A program made the translations under genes and the position numbers. DNA of 64,000 nt, taken from assembly GCF_030580935.1 (NCBI RefSeq), contig NZ_JAUQOM010000004.1, forward strand, positions 186,001 through 250,000, written 5' to 3'. The notes under the pieces are model-generated. The model ran no database searches and was not told where the DNA came from. It saw only the letters and a list, made by a program, of their open reading frames with translations. Shown here one piece after another: positions 26,832 through 35,872 of the stretch; position 1 is the first letter of the stretch; each line of letters opens with the position of its first letter. This DNA comes from Sphingobium cyanobacteriorum (lineage in GTDB: Bacteria; Pseudomonadota; Alphaproteobacteria; Sphingomonadales; Sphingomonadaceae).

Positions 26832-27881
26832 TTGAAATCGGTGTCCATTCTTTCATTGGTGACGGAAACCGCGCCACATCGCCTGTCGCAAATGGAGGCG
26901 CTCGACACGGCCCGTGCGCTGATCGCCGGCAATTTCAGCGATTTTGAACGTCTGTCGGCGGTATATGCCAATGCCGGGGTCGCATTCCGGCAACTTGCCA
27001 TGCCGGTCGACTGGTATCGCAGCCCACGCTCTTTCCCCGAACGGACCGCCGCCTATCTCGACGTTGCGCTCGACATGTTCGTCGCGGCCGCGCAGAAAGC
27101 GATCGCGCAGGCTGACCTTCGGCCACAGCAGGTGGATATGATCGTCACCGTGTCGTCAACAGGTATCGCGACGCCAAGCCTGGAAGCGCGCGCCATGGCA
27201 CGGCTGCCCTTCCGCAACGATGTCCACCGCGTCCCGATATTTGGGCTTGGCTGCGCGGGTGGCGCGACGGGCCTTGGCCTGGCGAGCAGGCTGGCCCGCG
27301 CGACACCCGGATCAACCGTGCTGCTCGTCACGGTCGAGCTGTGCAGCCTTGCCCTGCGGACCGACAATGCGGACAAGGCGGACATCATTTCGACCGCCCT
27401 GTTCGGCGATGGCGCGGCCGCCTGCATATTGCGTGCGGGAGAAGATGGCTTCGTGCAGATTACCGGCAGCGCCGAAAAGACCTGGAGCGATACGCTGGAC
27501 ATAATGGGCTGGCGGGCGGAACCGACCGGACTGGGCGTGGTGCTCAATCGCGCGATCCCGGCCTTCGCGCGGCGGGAAATGCGGCAGGCGATGACGGAAA
27601 TGCTTGCGCCCCAGGGGCTTGGTATCGATGATGTCGACCAGTTCATCTGCCACCCCGGCGGCGCGAAAGTGGTCGATGCGCTTGAAGGCGCACTGTCGCT
27701 GAACCAGGGCGCCCTGGTCAATGAACGGACCATATTGCGCGATCATGGCAACATGTCCGCGCCAACCCTCTTCTTCGTGCTGGACCGCTACCGCCAGGCA
27801 GGATTGCCGCCCCTGTCGGTCCTCAATGCGCTGGGGCCAGGCTTCACCGCCTCCTCTTTGACGTTGCGGTGCGCAGCATGA
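26832..27881 (+). CDS. Type III polyketide synthase (chalcone/stilbene synthase fold)
   Basis: 349 residues if the TTG at 26832 is used; a GTG at 26841 is also possible, and no ATG gives a sensible N-terminus. The catalytic triad is intact: Cys141 in GLGCAGGATG, His274 in FICHPGG and Asn307 in DHGNMSAPT, with spacings close to those of plant chalcone synthase. Such enzymes extend an acyl-CoA starter with malonyl-CoA and cyclise the product to pyrones, resorcinols or similar phenolics in the cytoplasm. The next gene overlaps by ATGA and encodes an ICMT-type methyltransferase, the same pair as BpsA/BpsB in Bacillus, so an alkylpyrone or alkylresorcinol methyl ether is likely. The starter is unknown. 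Confidence 0.9.
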   Translation: MKSVSILSLVTETAPHRLSQMEALDTARALIAGNFSDFERLSAVYANAGVAFRQLAMPVDWYRSPRSFPERTAAYLDVALDMFVAAAQKAIAQADLRPQQVDMIVTVSSTGIATPSLEARAMARLPFRNDVHRVPIFGLGCAGGATGLGLASRLARATPGSTVLLVTVELCSLALRTDNADKADIISTALFGDGAAACILRAGEDGFVQITGSAEKTWSDTLDIMGWRAEPTGLGVVLNRAIPAFARREMRQAMTEMLAPQGLGIDDVDQFICHPGGAKVVDALEGALSLNQGALVNERTILRDHGNMSAPTLFFVLDRYRQAGLPPLSVLNALGPGFTASSLTLRCAA

Positions 27882-28384
27882 CCCTGCCTTACGCGATCAT
27901 GCTGTTCGTCACGGTGCAACGGCTGAGCGAGCTGGTGATTGCGCGCCGGAACACCAGCCGGCTGCTGGCGGCTGGCGCCCGTGAAGTCGGGGCGAAACAT
28001 TATCCGGTCATGGTCGCGATGCATGCGGCCTGGATCGCCACTTTATGGTTCACGGTCGGGGGCCGCACTGTCCATATGGCATTGCTGCTCGTTTTCGCTG
28101 TTCTGCAACTCCTGCGGCTATGGGTGCTGGCGACACTTGGACCCCGGTGGACCACCCGGATCATCGTGGCGCACGATGCGCCATTGGTGAACAGGGGGCC
28201 TTTCCGCTTCCTTCGCCATCCCAATTATGCCGTGGTCACTGCCGAAATCGCCGTCCTGCCGCTGGCCTTTGGCCTGACATGGATTGCGGTCCTGTTCACC
28301 CTGCTCAACGCGGCGATGCTGCATGTGCGGATCGGCGCCGAAAATCGCGCGCTCTATGACCGGCGCCGGGATATCCCCGCATAG
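27878..28384 (+). CDS. Isoprenylcysteine carboxyl methyltransferase (ICMT) family membrane methyltransferase
   Basis: 168 residues from ATG 27878, a 4-bp ATGA overlap with the polyketide synthase. About four to five membrane helices are visible. The C-terminal ICMT motif is present: GPFRFLRHPNYAVV, then the polar tail of the last helix (AENRALYDRR), which binds S-adenosylmethionine. Family members next to type III PKS genes (BpsB of Bacillus) O-methylate alkylpyrones or phenolic lipids at the membrane. That role is inferred from context here. Confidence 0.85.
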   Translation: MTLPYAIMLFVTVQRLSELVIARRNTSRLLAAGAREVGAKHYPVMVAMHAAWIATLWFTVGGRTVHMALLLVFAVLQLLRLWVLATLGPRWTTRIIVAHDAPLVNRGPFRFLRHPNYAVVTAEIAVLPLAFGLTWIAVLFTLLNAAMLHVRIGAENRALYDRRRDIPA

Positions 28385-28402
28385 CCTTCCCGCGTGCGGC
28401 TT

Positions 28403-28419
28403 CCCCCTGGCCCAGGGGG
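28403..28419. terminator. Possible bidirectional terminator
   Basis: CCCCCTGG-C-CCAGGGGG lies between the convergent methyltransferase and porin genes. The stem is GC-rich but there is no T-run on either strand, so termination is only a possibility. Confidence 0.35.
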
Positions 28420-28474
28420 GCTGATGGATGGAAAAACATCCCGCCAGATGCACCTGATGCTATCTCCCGCCCTG

Positions 28475-29932
28475 TCAGAATCGAAAGCTCAGCCAGGTCG
28501 CCAGAAAGGCTGAGTTGCGATAACCGGCCGCCGTCAACGCCGCCTGCGCCTGGAGATATTCGGCTCGCGTGGTCAGGGTCAGCCGGGGCGAGATCGCGTA
28601 AACGATCTGCGCGCGGGCGAGCCGCGCCACCGCCTTGCCCGCTACCCGCTCTGTGCCGACATAGGGCGTGTAGTTGGCGCGATAGACCGCATCGCGCTCG
28701 TCATCGCGCCAGGTAAACTGATATTCCAGGCTGGCGCGCACGCCCTTCACCGGCTGGAAGGAGACATTGGGCGCGACCGCGATCAGGTTGGTGGCGGTCA
28801 GGAACAGGCCGTAGCTGAAATAGATATTGTTGCCGAACGGGGCATAGGCATTGCGCAGCGTCCCCTTGTCATAACCACCCCCGCCGCTGCCATAATCGAC
28901 GTGAATGCCGACCCGCGGGGCGCTCTTGTCCGCGCCCAGCCGGACCGTCTGCGCGGCAAAGGCCTGCCAGGCGCTGATCGGTCGGTCGCCAAAATTGCCA
29001 TATTGGTGCGCCAGCGTCCAGTCCAGCGCGACTGGGCCAATGTCGCCCCACAGCCGCGCGCCGGCATAATAGCGCACGGCGGGCGACACGACGCCACCCC
29101 ATGTCCCCACGCGATTGCGCCGTCGCCAGAAAAAGGGATCGAAATAGAGGCTCGATCCGCCCAGCCATCGGGTCGGCAGCACGAAGCCCGCCGACACGCC
29201 GCTGAAGCGCCGGTTCTTGTCCGGCACATCGTCGCCCAGACCGCCATTGCCAAGGTCGGTCGTTTCGAAATCGAACAGGGTCGCGCGCATGGTGGGGGTC
29301 CGCGCCCAGGCACGGGTGCCGTTCAGGACGAAGCGGATCGTGTTGTTGTCGCGCTGGGATATCAGCAGGTTGGGACCGTCGGTAAATTCCTGCCGCCCAT
29401 GGCGAATGCCCAGATCAACGTCGCCAATGCGGCCCCTGGCCTCGGCGAAATATTGCTGACGGACGAAATTGTTGCGCAGCGATCCCGATGGCGTTCCGAC
29501 ATTCTTGCCTGACAACCGGCCATGGGCGATCTCGCCATAGAAGCGCAGATGTTCGCCGACATGCAAATCGGCGCCACCCACCAGACGCAGGATATCCTGT
29601 CGTTGCTCCGGCCCTTCGATCAGTTGCGGGTTGCTGGTCAGGTTCATGCGCAACCGCGCTTCACCACTGAGCGTCAGATAGATGTCGCCATCATCGTCGA
29701 GTGGCAGATATTTCAGGCGGTCGAGAATGTCGTCGCGCCTGGCCGGGTCGCGATAGACGCGCCAGTCCTCCGCCCAGCGGGACAGGTTGTAGCCCTTCGT
29801 CGTGGCGCCATCGCCCTGGGCGGCGGCAGGATAGGACGGGGTAGCGGCGGACGGGGTAGCGGCGGTCTGGGCAGCAGCGGGCATCGCACAGGCGAGCGCC
29901 AGCGCGCCGCATAGCAGGCGGGTGGTGGACAT
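28475..29932 (-). CDS. Alginate export (AlgE-like) family outer-membrane porin
   Basis: 485 residues. A signal peptide (1-21) is followed by a Thr/Pro/Ala-rich linker, then a GYNLSRWAEDWRVYRDPARR segment typical of the alginate-export domain. The remainder consists of repeated amphipathic strands and ends in a terminal Phe (LSFRF), as for an 18-stranded barrel. Non-mucoid proteobacteria use many of these as general substrate porins rather than alginate channels. It follows dctA by 67 bp on the same strand, so it may pass organic acids through the outer membrane. Confidence 0.83.
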   Translation of the reverse strand: MSTTRLLCGALALACAMPAAAQTAATPSAATPSYPAAAQGDGATTKGYNLSRWAEDWRVYRDPARRDDILDRLKYLPLDDDGDIYLTLSGEARLRMNLTSNPQLIEGPEQRQDILRLVGGADLHVGEHLRFYGEIAHGRLSGKNVGTPSGSLRNNFVRQQYFAEARGRIGDVDLGIRHGRQEFTDGPNLLISQRDNNTIRFVLNGTRAWARTPTMRATLFDFETTDLGNGGLGDDVPDKNRRFSGVSAGFVLPTRWLGGSSLYFDPFFWRRRNRVGTWGGVVSPAVRYYAGARLWGDIGPVALDWTLAHQYGNFGDRPISAWQAFAAQTVRLGADKSAPRVGIHVDYGSGGGGYDKGTLRNAYAPFGNNIYFSYGLFLTATNLIAVAPNVSFQPVKGVRASLEYQFTWRDDERDAVYRANYTPYVGTERVAGKAVARLARAQIVYAISPRLTLTTRAEYLQAQAALTAAGYRNSAFLATWLSFRF

Positions 29933-29999
29933 GGGTTGGGGACCGATCTGGTAACGGGGCGCGGCCGGTAAGAGGCACGCGCCGTCCGTGAAAAGGATG

Positions 30000-31346
30000 T
30001 CAGGCGGCGGTCAGCACGGCCTGCGGAGACGCTTCGGCAACCACCGGCGCCGGCAGTCGCCCGTCAAGCGCGGCGTTCAGCATCTCGCGGTCGAGGCCGC
30101 CTTCCCAGCGGGCGACGACGATGGTGGCGACAGCATTGCCGATGAAGTTGGTCAGGCTGCGGCATTCGCTCATGAAGCGGTCCACGCCCAGGATCAGCGC
30201 CATGCCCGCCAGCGGCACCGTCGGCACGATGGACAGCGTCGCCGCCAGCGTGATGAAGCCCGCGCCGGTGACACCCGCCGCCCCCTTGGACGAGAGCATC
30301 GCGACACCCAGCAGCAGCAGTTCCTGCCCCAGCGTCAGTTCCACCCCGGTCGCCTGCGCGATGAACAGCGCGGCCAGCGTCATGTAGATATTGGTGCCGT
30401 CCAGGTTGAAGCTGTAGCCGGTGGGCACGACCAGCCCGACGATGGACTTTTCACATCCCGCCCGCTCCATCTTCTCGATAAGGTTGGGCAGCGCGGCTTC
30501 GGACGAGGATGTGCCGAGCACCAGGAGCAGTTCGGCTTTCAGGTAACGCAGCAGCTTGAAGATGGAAAAGCCGGTCAGTCGCGCGACGCTTCCCAGCACC
30601 ACGATCACGAACAGCAAAGATGTCAGGTAGAAGGTCGCGACCAGCGCACCCAGATTGGCGAGGCTGCCGACACCATATTTGCCGATGGTGAAGGCGATCG
30701 CCCCGAACGCGCCGACGGGGGCGGCGCGCATCAGGATCGACACCAGCTTGAAGACGATCAGGCTCAGCCGCTCCAGGAAGCGGATCACCGGGGCAGCAGG
30801 TTCGCCGACCATGCTGATGGCGATGCCGAACAGGATCGCGACCAGCAGGATCTGCAATATGTTGCCGTCGGTAAAGGCGCTGACCAGCGTGGTGGGAATG
30901 ACACCCAGCAGGAAGCCTGTCAGCGTCGATTCATGCGCCTTGGCCGCATAGTCGGCGACCGCGCCGCCATCCAGCGTGGCAGGATCGATATTCATGCCCG
31001 CGCCCGGCTGGACGACATTGGCGACGATCAGGCCGACGACCAGCGCCAGCGTGGAGAAGGTGAGGAAATAGGCGAACGCCTTGCTCGCCACGCGGCCGAC
31101 CGCCCCCAGTTCCTTCATGCCTGCTATGCCGGTCACGATGGTCAGGAAAATGACCGGGGCGATGATCATCTTCACCAGCTTGATGAAGCCGTCGCCCAGC
31201 GGCTTCATCGCTTCGCCATAGGCTGGCCAGAAATGACCAAGGAGCGCGCCGAGCATGATCGCGACCAGCACCTGCACATAAAGCTGCGAGGCAAGGCCCT
31301 TGCGCCGTGGTGGCGACGCGGCTGCCGGATAAGTCGGGTTGATCAT
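30000..31346 (-). CDS. dctA: C4-dicarboxylate transporter
   Basis: 448 residues, inner membrane, about eight helices plus two re-entrant hairpins. DAACS-family motifs are conserved: [20 protein letters not shown], the serine-rich hairpin [15 protein letters not shown], and [18 protein letters not shown]. The protein co-transports succinate, fumarate or malate with protons or sodium. It is divergent from the dctB-dctD two-component operon, the canonical arrangement, and the gap contains an inverted repeat. The downstream porin gene may be co-transcribed. AAGGAG lies upstream of the ATG at a rather long spacing. Confidence 0.95.
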   Translation of the reverse strand: MINPTYPAAASPPRRKGLASQLYVQVLVAIMLGALLGHFWPAYGEAMKPLGDGFIKLVKMIIAPVIFLTIVTGIAGMKELGAVGRVASKAFAYFLTFSTLALVVGLIVANVVQPGAGMNIDPATLDGGAVADYAAKAHESTLTGFLLGVIPTTLVSAFTDGNILQILLVAILFGIAISMVGEPAAPVIRFLERLSLIVFKLVSILMRAAPVGAFGAIAFTIGKYGVGSLANLGALVATFYLTSLLFVIVVLGSVARLTGFSIFKLLRYLKAELLLVLGTSSSEAALPNLIEKMERAGCEKSIVGLVVPTGYSFNLDGTNIYMTLAALFIAQATGVELTLGQELLLLGVAMLSSKGAAGVTGAGFITLAATLSIVPTVPLAGMALILGVDRFMSECRSLTNFIGNAVATIVVARWEGGLDREMLNAALDGRLPAPVVAEASPQAVLTAA

Positions 31347-31507
31347 GGCGGTTGTTCCATCTCCTTAGCCGCCGCTGGCTTGGTCTTTGCGGCACAGGGA
31401 TGGTGCGACGGAATGGAGCCGGTGCCAAACAGGGGACGGAAAATATAATAACATATTGATATTGTTTTTATTTTCCTGTTTCTGGCGGCAAATATCGACA
31501 ATCCCGA

Positions 31508-31553
31508 TGTGGATTACCGCATCGCCCCGGCATGGATTGTGTGATAATCCACA
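31508..31553. promoter_or_regulatory. Spaced inverted repeat TGTGGATTA…TAATCCACA between dctA and dctB
   Basis: Perfect 9-bp arms (31508-31516 and 31545-31553) with a 28-nt spacer. A third related half-site, TGGATT (31533-31538), pairs with AATCCA (31546-31551) to make a tighter dyad. The arrangement sits 4 bp before the dctB start codon and upstream of dctA, as expected for DctD sites. Confidence 0.55.
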
Positions 31554-31557
31554 CAGG

Positions 31558-33327
31558 ATGAGCCGTTTCACCGCCATCGCCGGTCCTATCCGTCGCTTCG
31601 CGCCCCTGCTGCTGGCGATCTTGGCGATCGGCACGGCATCGATCCTGTTTGCCGACCGCTATCACCGCATCCTGCGCGCTCAGGCGATCGCCACGGAACG
31701 TGCCGAAACCACCCAGCAAACCCGCGCCGTGATGCGCCTGCTGGAATCGGAATTGCAGAGGTTTCGCCTGCTGCCTGTGGTGCTGAGCGAATATCCCGAT
31801 CTGCGCGCGGCGTTGCGATCGGGACAGGTGGACATGGCGTTGAACGACAAGCTGGCCGTGCTGAAGGCCAAGACCGGCGCGGGCGCGATCTTCGCGCTCG
31901 ACCGGGCTGGCCGCACGATCGCGGCGTCCAACGCCCGCCTGCCCAGCAGTTTCGTGGGGCAGGATTACAGCTTTCGTCCCTATTATCGCCTGGGCTGGAC
32001 AAAGGGCGGTGGCGAATATTTCGCGCTCGGCACCGTCAGTCGTCGTCCCGGCCTCTATCTGTCCCGCCGGATCGAGGACAGCGACGGTCCGATCGGGGTG
32101 ATCGTGGTCAAGGTCGAATTCGACGCAATCGAACGGACATGGCAGGACCGCCGCGCCCTGAGCTTCGTGGCCGATGCCAATGGCGTGCTGCTGCTCAGCA
32201 GCGATCCCGTGCTGCGCTTTCGCACGCTGCGGGCGATCGACCCGGCGCGCAAGGCGCAGATCAAGCAAGCGCTGCAATTCGGCGGCGCGCCGCTGACGCC
32301 GCTGGGTATCGCGATCGGCACCGATGGCCTGACCCGGATGCGCGACGGGTCGCAGGCGATGACGGCGACGCTCGCCGTGCCTGTTCCAGGCTGGCGGCTT
32401 TACCATATCGAACCACTGGATGGCGCGTTGCAGGGGGTGCGACAGCGGGCGGAGATCGCCGCCATCCTGTTCGCCATCCTGCTGTCATTGCTGCTCGCGG
32501 CCAGCGGCTGGGCGATCATCCGTCGACGCCGGGCCATCAATGCGCGCATTGTCCTGGAACGGGAGGTCGCCTTGCGCACCGATGATCTGGCGCGCGAGAT
32601 GGAGGCGCGCACTATCGCCGACCAACGCTATCGCCAGGCGCGCGAGGAACTGGCCCATGCCAATCGCCTGGGCACGCTGGGCACGATTTCCGCCGGGGTG
32701 GCGCATGAAATCAATCAGCCGGTCGCAACGATCCGTACCTTTGCCGAAAATGCCACCGCCTTTCTGAGCCGCGGCCAGCCCGAACAGGCGACGGCCAACC
32801 TGCGCGAAATCGTGGCGATGACCGACCGCATCGGCAGCATCACCGCGCAATTGCGGCGCTATGCGCGGCGTGGGGCCGGCACGATCGGCCCTGTATCGCT
32901 GGCACAGGCGATCGATGGCGTGCGTCTGCTGGTAGGCGACCGTTTCCACAGCGCGGGTGTGATGCTGTCCCTGCCTGCGCCTGATCCGGCCCTGAAAGTG
33001 CGGGCCGGGCGCGTGCGGCTGGAACAGGTGCTGGTCAACCTGCTCACCAATGCGCTGGAGGCGGTACAGGATCGGCCCGACCCGTGGGTCATGGTCACGC
33101 TGACGCAATCGGACGGGCGCGTCATCCTGGATGTGCGTGACAGTGGTGCGGGGATCGACCCCGCCATCGCGGACCAGTTGTTCATGCCCTTCGCCACCAC
33201 GAAGGCCGGCGGCCTGGGGCTTGGCCTGCACATCGCCCGCGACATCATGGTGGAGTTTGGCGGCGCGCTCGACCATGTGACCGACGACGACCATAGCCTG
33301 TTCCGCATGACATTGGATGCCCTATGA
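31558..33327 (+). CDS. dctB: C4-dicarboxylate sensor histidine kinase
   Basis: 589 residues from ATG 31558 (AGG just upstream). Two membrane helices (about 11-31 and 300-322) enclose a ~270-residue periplasmic sensor of the DctB double-PAS/Cache type (YRLGWTKGGGEYFALGTVS; RRPGLYLSRRI). A cytoplasmic coiled coil leads to the kinase: H-box GVAHEINQPVATIRTF with phospho-accepting His383, N-box NLLTNALEA, and the DSGAGI and GLGLGLHIARD ATP-lid motifs. It senses external dicarboxylates and phosphorylates DctD, encoded next with a 4-bp ATGA overlap. Confidence 0.94.
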   Translation: MSRFTAIAGPIRRFAPLLLAILAIGTASILFADRYHRILRAQAIATERAETTQQTRAVMRLLESELQRFRLLPVVLSEYPDLRAALRSGQVDMALNDKLAVLKAKTGAGAIFALDRAGRTIAASNARLPSSFVGQDYSFRPYYRLGWTKGGGEYFALGTVSRRPGLYLSRRIEDSDGPIGVIVVKVEFDAIERTWQDRRALSFVADANGVLLLSSDPVLRFRTLRAIDPARKAQIKQALQFGGAPLTPLGIAIGTDGLTRMRDGSQAMTATLAVPVPGWRLYHIEPLDGALQGVRQRAEIAAILFAILLSLLLAASGWAIIRRRRAINARIVLEREVALRTDDLAREMEARTIADQRYRQAREELAHANRLGTLGTISAGVAHEINQPVATIRTFAENATAFLSRGQPEQATANLREIVAMTDRIGSITAQLRRYARRGAGTIGPVSLAQAIDGVRLLVGDRFHSAGVMLSLPAPDPALKVRAGRVRLEQVLVNLLTNALEAVQDRPDPWVMVTLTQSDGRVILDVRDSGAGIDPAIADQLFMPFATTKAGGLGLGLHIARDIMVEFGGALDHVTDDDHSLFRMTLDAL

Positions 33328-34649
33328 CCGAAACGCCGATCCTTCTTGTCGATGATGATGATGCGCTGCGCAATGCGCTGGTCCAGTCCTTTCAGTTGGC
33401 GGATATGGCGGTGGAGGCGTTTGCCGACGGCGCGGCGGCCCTGTCGCGGCTGGACGCGGGTTTTGACGGGGCGATCATATCGGACATTCGGATGCCGCGC
33501 ATGGACGGCATGGCATTGTTCAACCGGGTTGCCGCGATCGACCATGAAATCCCCGTCATCCTGATGACCGGCCATGGCGACGTGCCCATGGCGGTGGCGG
33601 CGCTCAGGACCGGGGCGTTCGATTTCATCGCCAAGCCCTTTGCCACCGACCATCTGATCGCATCGGCCCGCCGCGCGCTGGAAATGCGGCGGCTGGTGCT
33701 CGACAATCGCCGCCTGAGAGCGGCCGCCGATGAAAGCGCGGGTGGCGAACCGTTGATCGGCGAGACGCCGGCCATGATCCGCCTGCGCGAAAATATGCGG
33801 CAGGTCGCCGATGCCGATGTCGATATCCTGATCGAAGGGGAAACAGGCACCGGCAAGGAACTGGTCGCAACCCTGCTGCATCGGTGGAGCCGCAGGCGCG
33901 GGCGTCCCTTCGTCGCCATCAACTGCGCGGCCCTGCCCGATGCCATTGCGGAAGCGGACCTGTTCGGCCAGGAAACCGGCCGGGCCGCGCACAGCCGAAC
34001 GACCCAGCCAGGCCGGATCGCCCGCGCCGACAAGGGTTCGCTGTTCCTGGACGAAATAGAGAGTAGCCCGGCCTGGTTACAGGGGGCATTGTTGCGCGTG
34101 CTGGAGGAACGGGAAATCCTGCCGGTCGGCGCAGAGCAGCCCCAGATGGTGGACCTGCGCGTGATCGCTGCGGCCAAGCCGGGGATAGAGGCCAGCGTCG
34201 CCGACGGGCGTTTTCGTGCCGACCTGCTCTATCGGCTCGACATGGTGCGCTTGCGCATCCCGCCCCTGCGCGAACGGCGCGCCGATGTGCCCTTGCTGTT
34301 CGGTTATCTGCTGCACCAGGCCGCGGATCGGATGAAGCGGGACGTGCCTCGCATCGGCCCGGATATTCAAGCCTATCTGGCGGACCATGACTGGCCCGGC
34401 AATGTGCGTGAACTGACCAATTTCGCCAAGCGGGTCGTGTTGGGCATGACCATGGATGGCCCGGTCGACGACCATCTCCTCTCGCTCGCCCATCAGGTCG
34501 AACGCTTCGAAGCGGGCGTGATCCGCCAGGTGCTGGAACGTGTCCAGGGCGATGCCCGGTCCGCCATGGCCGAACTGCAACTGCCCCGGAAAACCTTTTA
34601 CGACAAACTCAACCGGCACAATATCGACATTGATCGCTATCGCCCCTGA
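33324..34649 (+). CDS. dctD: DctD-type response regulator lacking the sigma-54 contact loop
   Basis: 441 residues: receiver domain (phospho-acceptor Asp54 in IISDIRMP), AAA+ domain (Walker A GETGTGKE at 172-179, Walker B SLFLDEIE with Asp243-Glu244, RYRADLLYRL-type sensor region as FRADLLYRLDMVRLRIPPLR), and a Fis-type C-terminal helix-turn-helix (DARSAMAELQLPRKTFYDKL). The loop that normally reads GAFTGA, directly after LFGQE, is replaced by TGRAAHSRTT (218-227). GAFTGA is required for contact with sigma-54, so this protein probably activates or represses transcription through the main sigma factor. It overlaps dctB by 4 bp and should control dctA. Confidence 0.9.
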   Translation: MTETPILLVDDDDALRNALVQSFQLADMAVEAFADGAAALSRLDAGFDGAIISDIRMPRMDGMALFNRVAAIDHEIPVILMTGHGDVPMAVAALRTGAFDFIAKPFATDHLIASARRALEMRRLVLDNRRLRAAADESAGGEPLIGETPAMIRLRENMRQVADADVDILIEGETGTGKELVATLLHRWSRRRGRPFVAINCAALPDAIAEADLFGQETGRAAHSRTTQPGRIARADKGSLFLDEIESSPAWLQGALLRVLEEREILPVGAEQPQMVDLRVIAAAKPGIEASVADGRFRADLLYRLDMVRLRIPPLRERRADVPLLFGYLLHQAADRMKRDVPRIGPDIQAYLADHDWPGNVRELTNFAKRVVLGMTMDGPVDDHLLSLAHQVERFEAGVIRQVLERVQGDARSAMAELQLPRKTFYDKLNRHNIDIDRYRP

Positions 34650-34664
34650 GCCGCATATAGGCCA

Positions 34665-35858
34665 TCAGTAATCGGCCTGACCGCGCCGGAGGAGTTCGGC
34701 CTGCGAGGGATCAAAAATCCGGTTGAGCAGCAATCCTGCGGCCAGGATGGCTGCAAATCCGGTGGCAAGATGGAAACCGTAGAGGGCATCGCCCAGATAT
34801 TCGCCGATCAATCCCATCATCAAGGGCGCCGCGACGGCGCTGACGCAGGTGAAGAAAAGGATGATGCCGGAAATCGCGCCATGCTGCGTCTTGGGAAAAC
34901 AACTGATCCCCTTGGAATTCAAGGTTGGATAGATGACCGACATGAACAGGCCCGACAGCGGCAGGGTGATGACGGCCACAGGCCGACCGCCGACAATCGC
35001 GCCGATGAAACAGAACAGGATGGCCATACCGCAACAGGCGAGCACGCCGGTCCAGTCATAGCGCTCCAGCAACCAGAATCCGCCGAACCGGCCAATGACG
35101 CGCAGGATGAAGAAGATCGACAGCGCATAGACGGCCCATTGCCGGCCCGGTCCGTCATAGCCCGCCAGCAGGGTCGGCATCCAGACATAGATGGCCGTTT
35201 CCACGCCTACATAGAGCATGATCCCCGTGCTGAACGCCAGCGCATGCCGATTGCGCAGCATGGCGAGCATGTCGGCCAGCGGCGCGCCATCCGGGGCCGC
35301 GACACGCCTCTGTGGATAGGGCGCGCGCCAGGCGACGATCATCAGCAGGCCGCAGAAGATCGCGGCGATCAGGTAAAGCCATTTCCACGAAGCGTCATGC
35401 GACAGCAGATAGGCGACGATGGCCGGGCCGATGATCGCGCCGATGCCGAAAAACCCCTCCACCACGTTCATCGTCGCGGTATGGGCGCGGGTGGATGTGG
35501 ATATGTCGCCGATCAGGGCCAATGCGGCGGTCTTGAAGATGCCCACGGCAATGCCGCCGACGAACAGCAGGACAAGGAACAGGCCAAAGCTGCTGACCCA
35601 GGCAAAGAGCGAAGCGCTGAGGCCGAACAGGCCCAGGCCGATCAGGATCGTCGCCTTGCGCCCCAGGCGATCGGCCAGCGAGCCGAGCAGCACGCCGCCC
35701 AGCGCGATCCCGCTCATCGTCGCATAATGGAACGCACCGCCCGCAGTCATGCCCAGGTTGAATTCGCGGATCACCGACGGGATGATGACGCCGACCGATT
35801 CCGATGTCATCGCGAACATCAGGAACATGAGATAGGTGAGCCAGCGGATGCGCGCCAT
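34665..35858 (-). CDS. MFS transporter, probably a sugar permease
   Basis: 397 residues from ATG 35858 with AAGGA upstream; the in-frame TTG further up is less likely. About 12 membrane helices, with motif A as GSLADRLGRKATIL and GFFGIGAIIGPAIVAYLL after helix 4. The layout resembles the fucose/glucose-type symporters of this superfamily. It is the last gene of the levansucrase/tannase/TonB-receptor operon, following the DUF3237 gene by 14 bp, so uptake of a sugar released by that operon's enzymes is the obvious role. It converges on dctD with only 15 bp between stops and no visible terminator. Confidence 0.85.
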   Translation of the reverse strand: MARIRWLTYLMFLMFAMTSESVGVIIPSVIREFNLGMTAGGAFHYATMSGIALGGVLLGSLADRLGRKATILIGLGLFGLSASLFAWVSSFGLFLVLLFVGGIAVGIFKTAALALIGDISTSTRAHTATMNVVEGFFGIGAIIGPAIVAYLLSHDASWKWLYLIAAIFCGLLMIVAWRAPYPQRRVAAPDGAPLADMLAMLRNRHALAFSTGIMLYVGVETAIYVWMPTLLAGYDGPGRQWAVYALSIFFILRVIGRFGGFWLLERYDWTGVLACCGMAILFCFIGAIVGGRPVAVITLPLSGLFMSVIYPTLNSKGISCFPKTQHGAISGIILFFTCVSAVAAPLMMGLIGEYLGDALYGFHLATGFAAILAAGLLLNRIFDPSQAELLRRGQADY

Positions 35859-35872
35859 CGTGCCTAAATCCT

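Noticed and set aside
31346..31366. Five-codon frame (ATG GAA CAA CCG CCA TGA) overlapping the dctA start as a leader peptide
   Set aside because: Its ATG directly abuts the only Shine-Dalgarno sequence, leaving no spacing for initiation; likely coincidence.
29988..31448. A 486-codon open frame opposite dctA
   Set aside because: Gln/Asp/Gly/Arg-rich, no domain, antisense to an unmistakable DctA.
31347..31557. A sigma-54 promoter for dctA
   Set aside because: The best TGGCAC candidate on the minus strand has no TTGC element at the required distance, and DctD lacks the GAFTGA loop.
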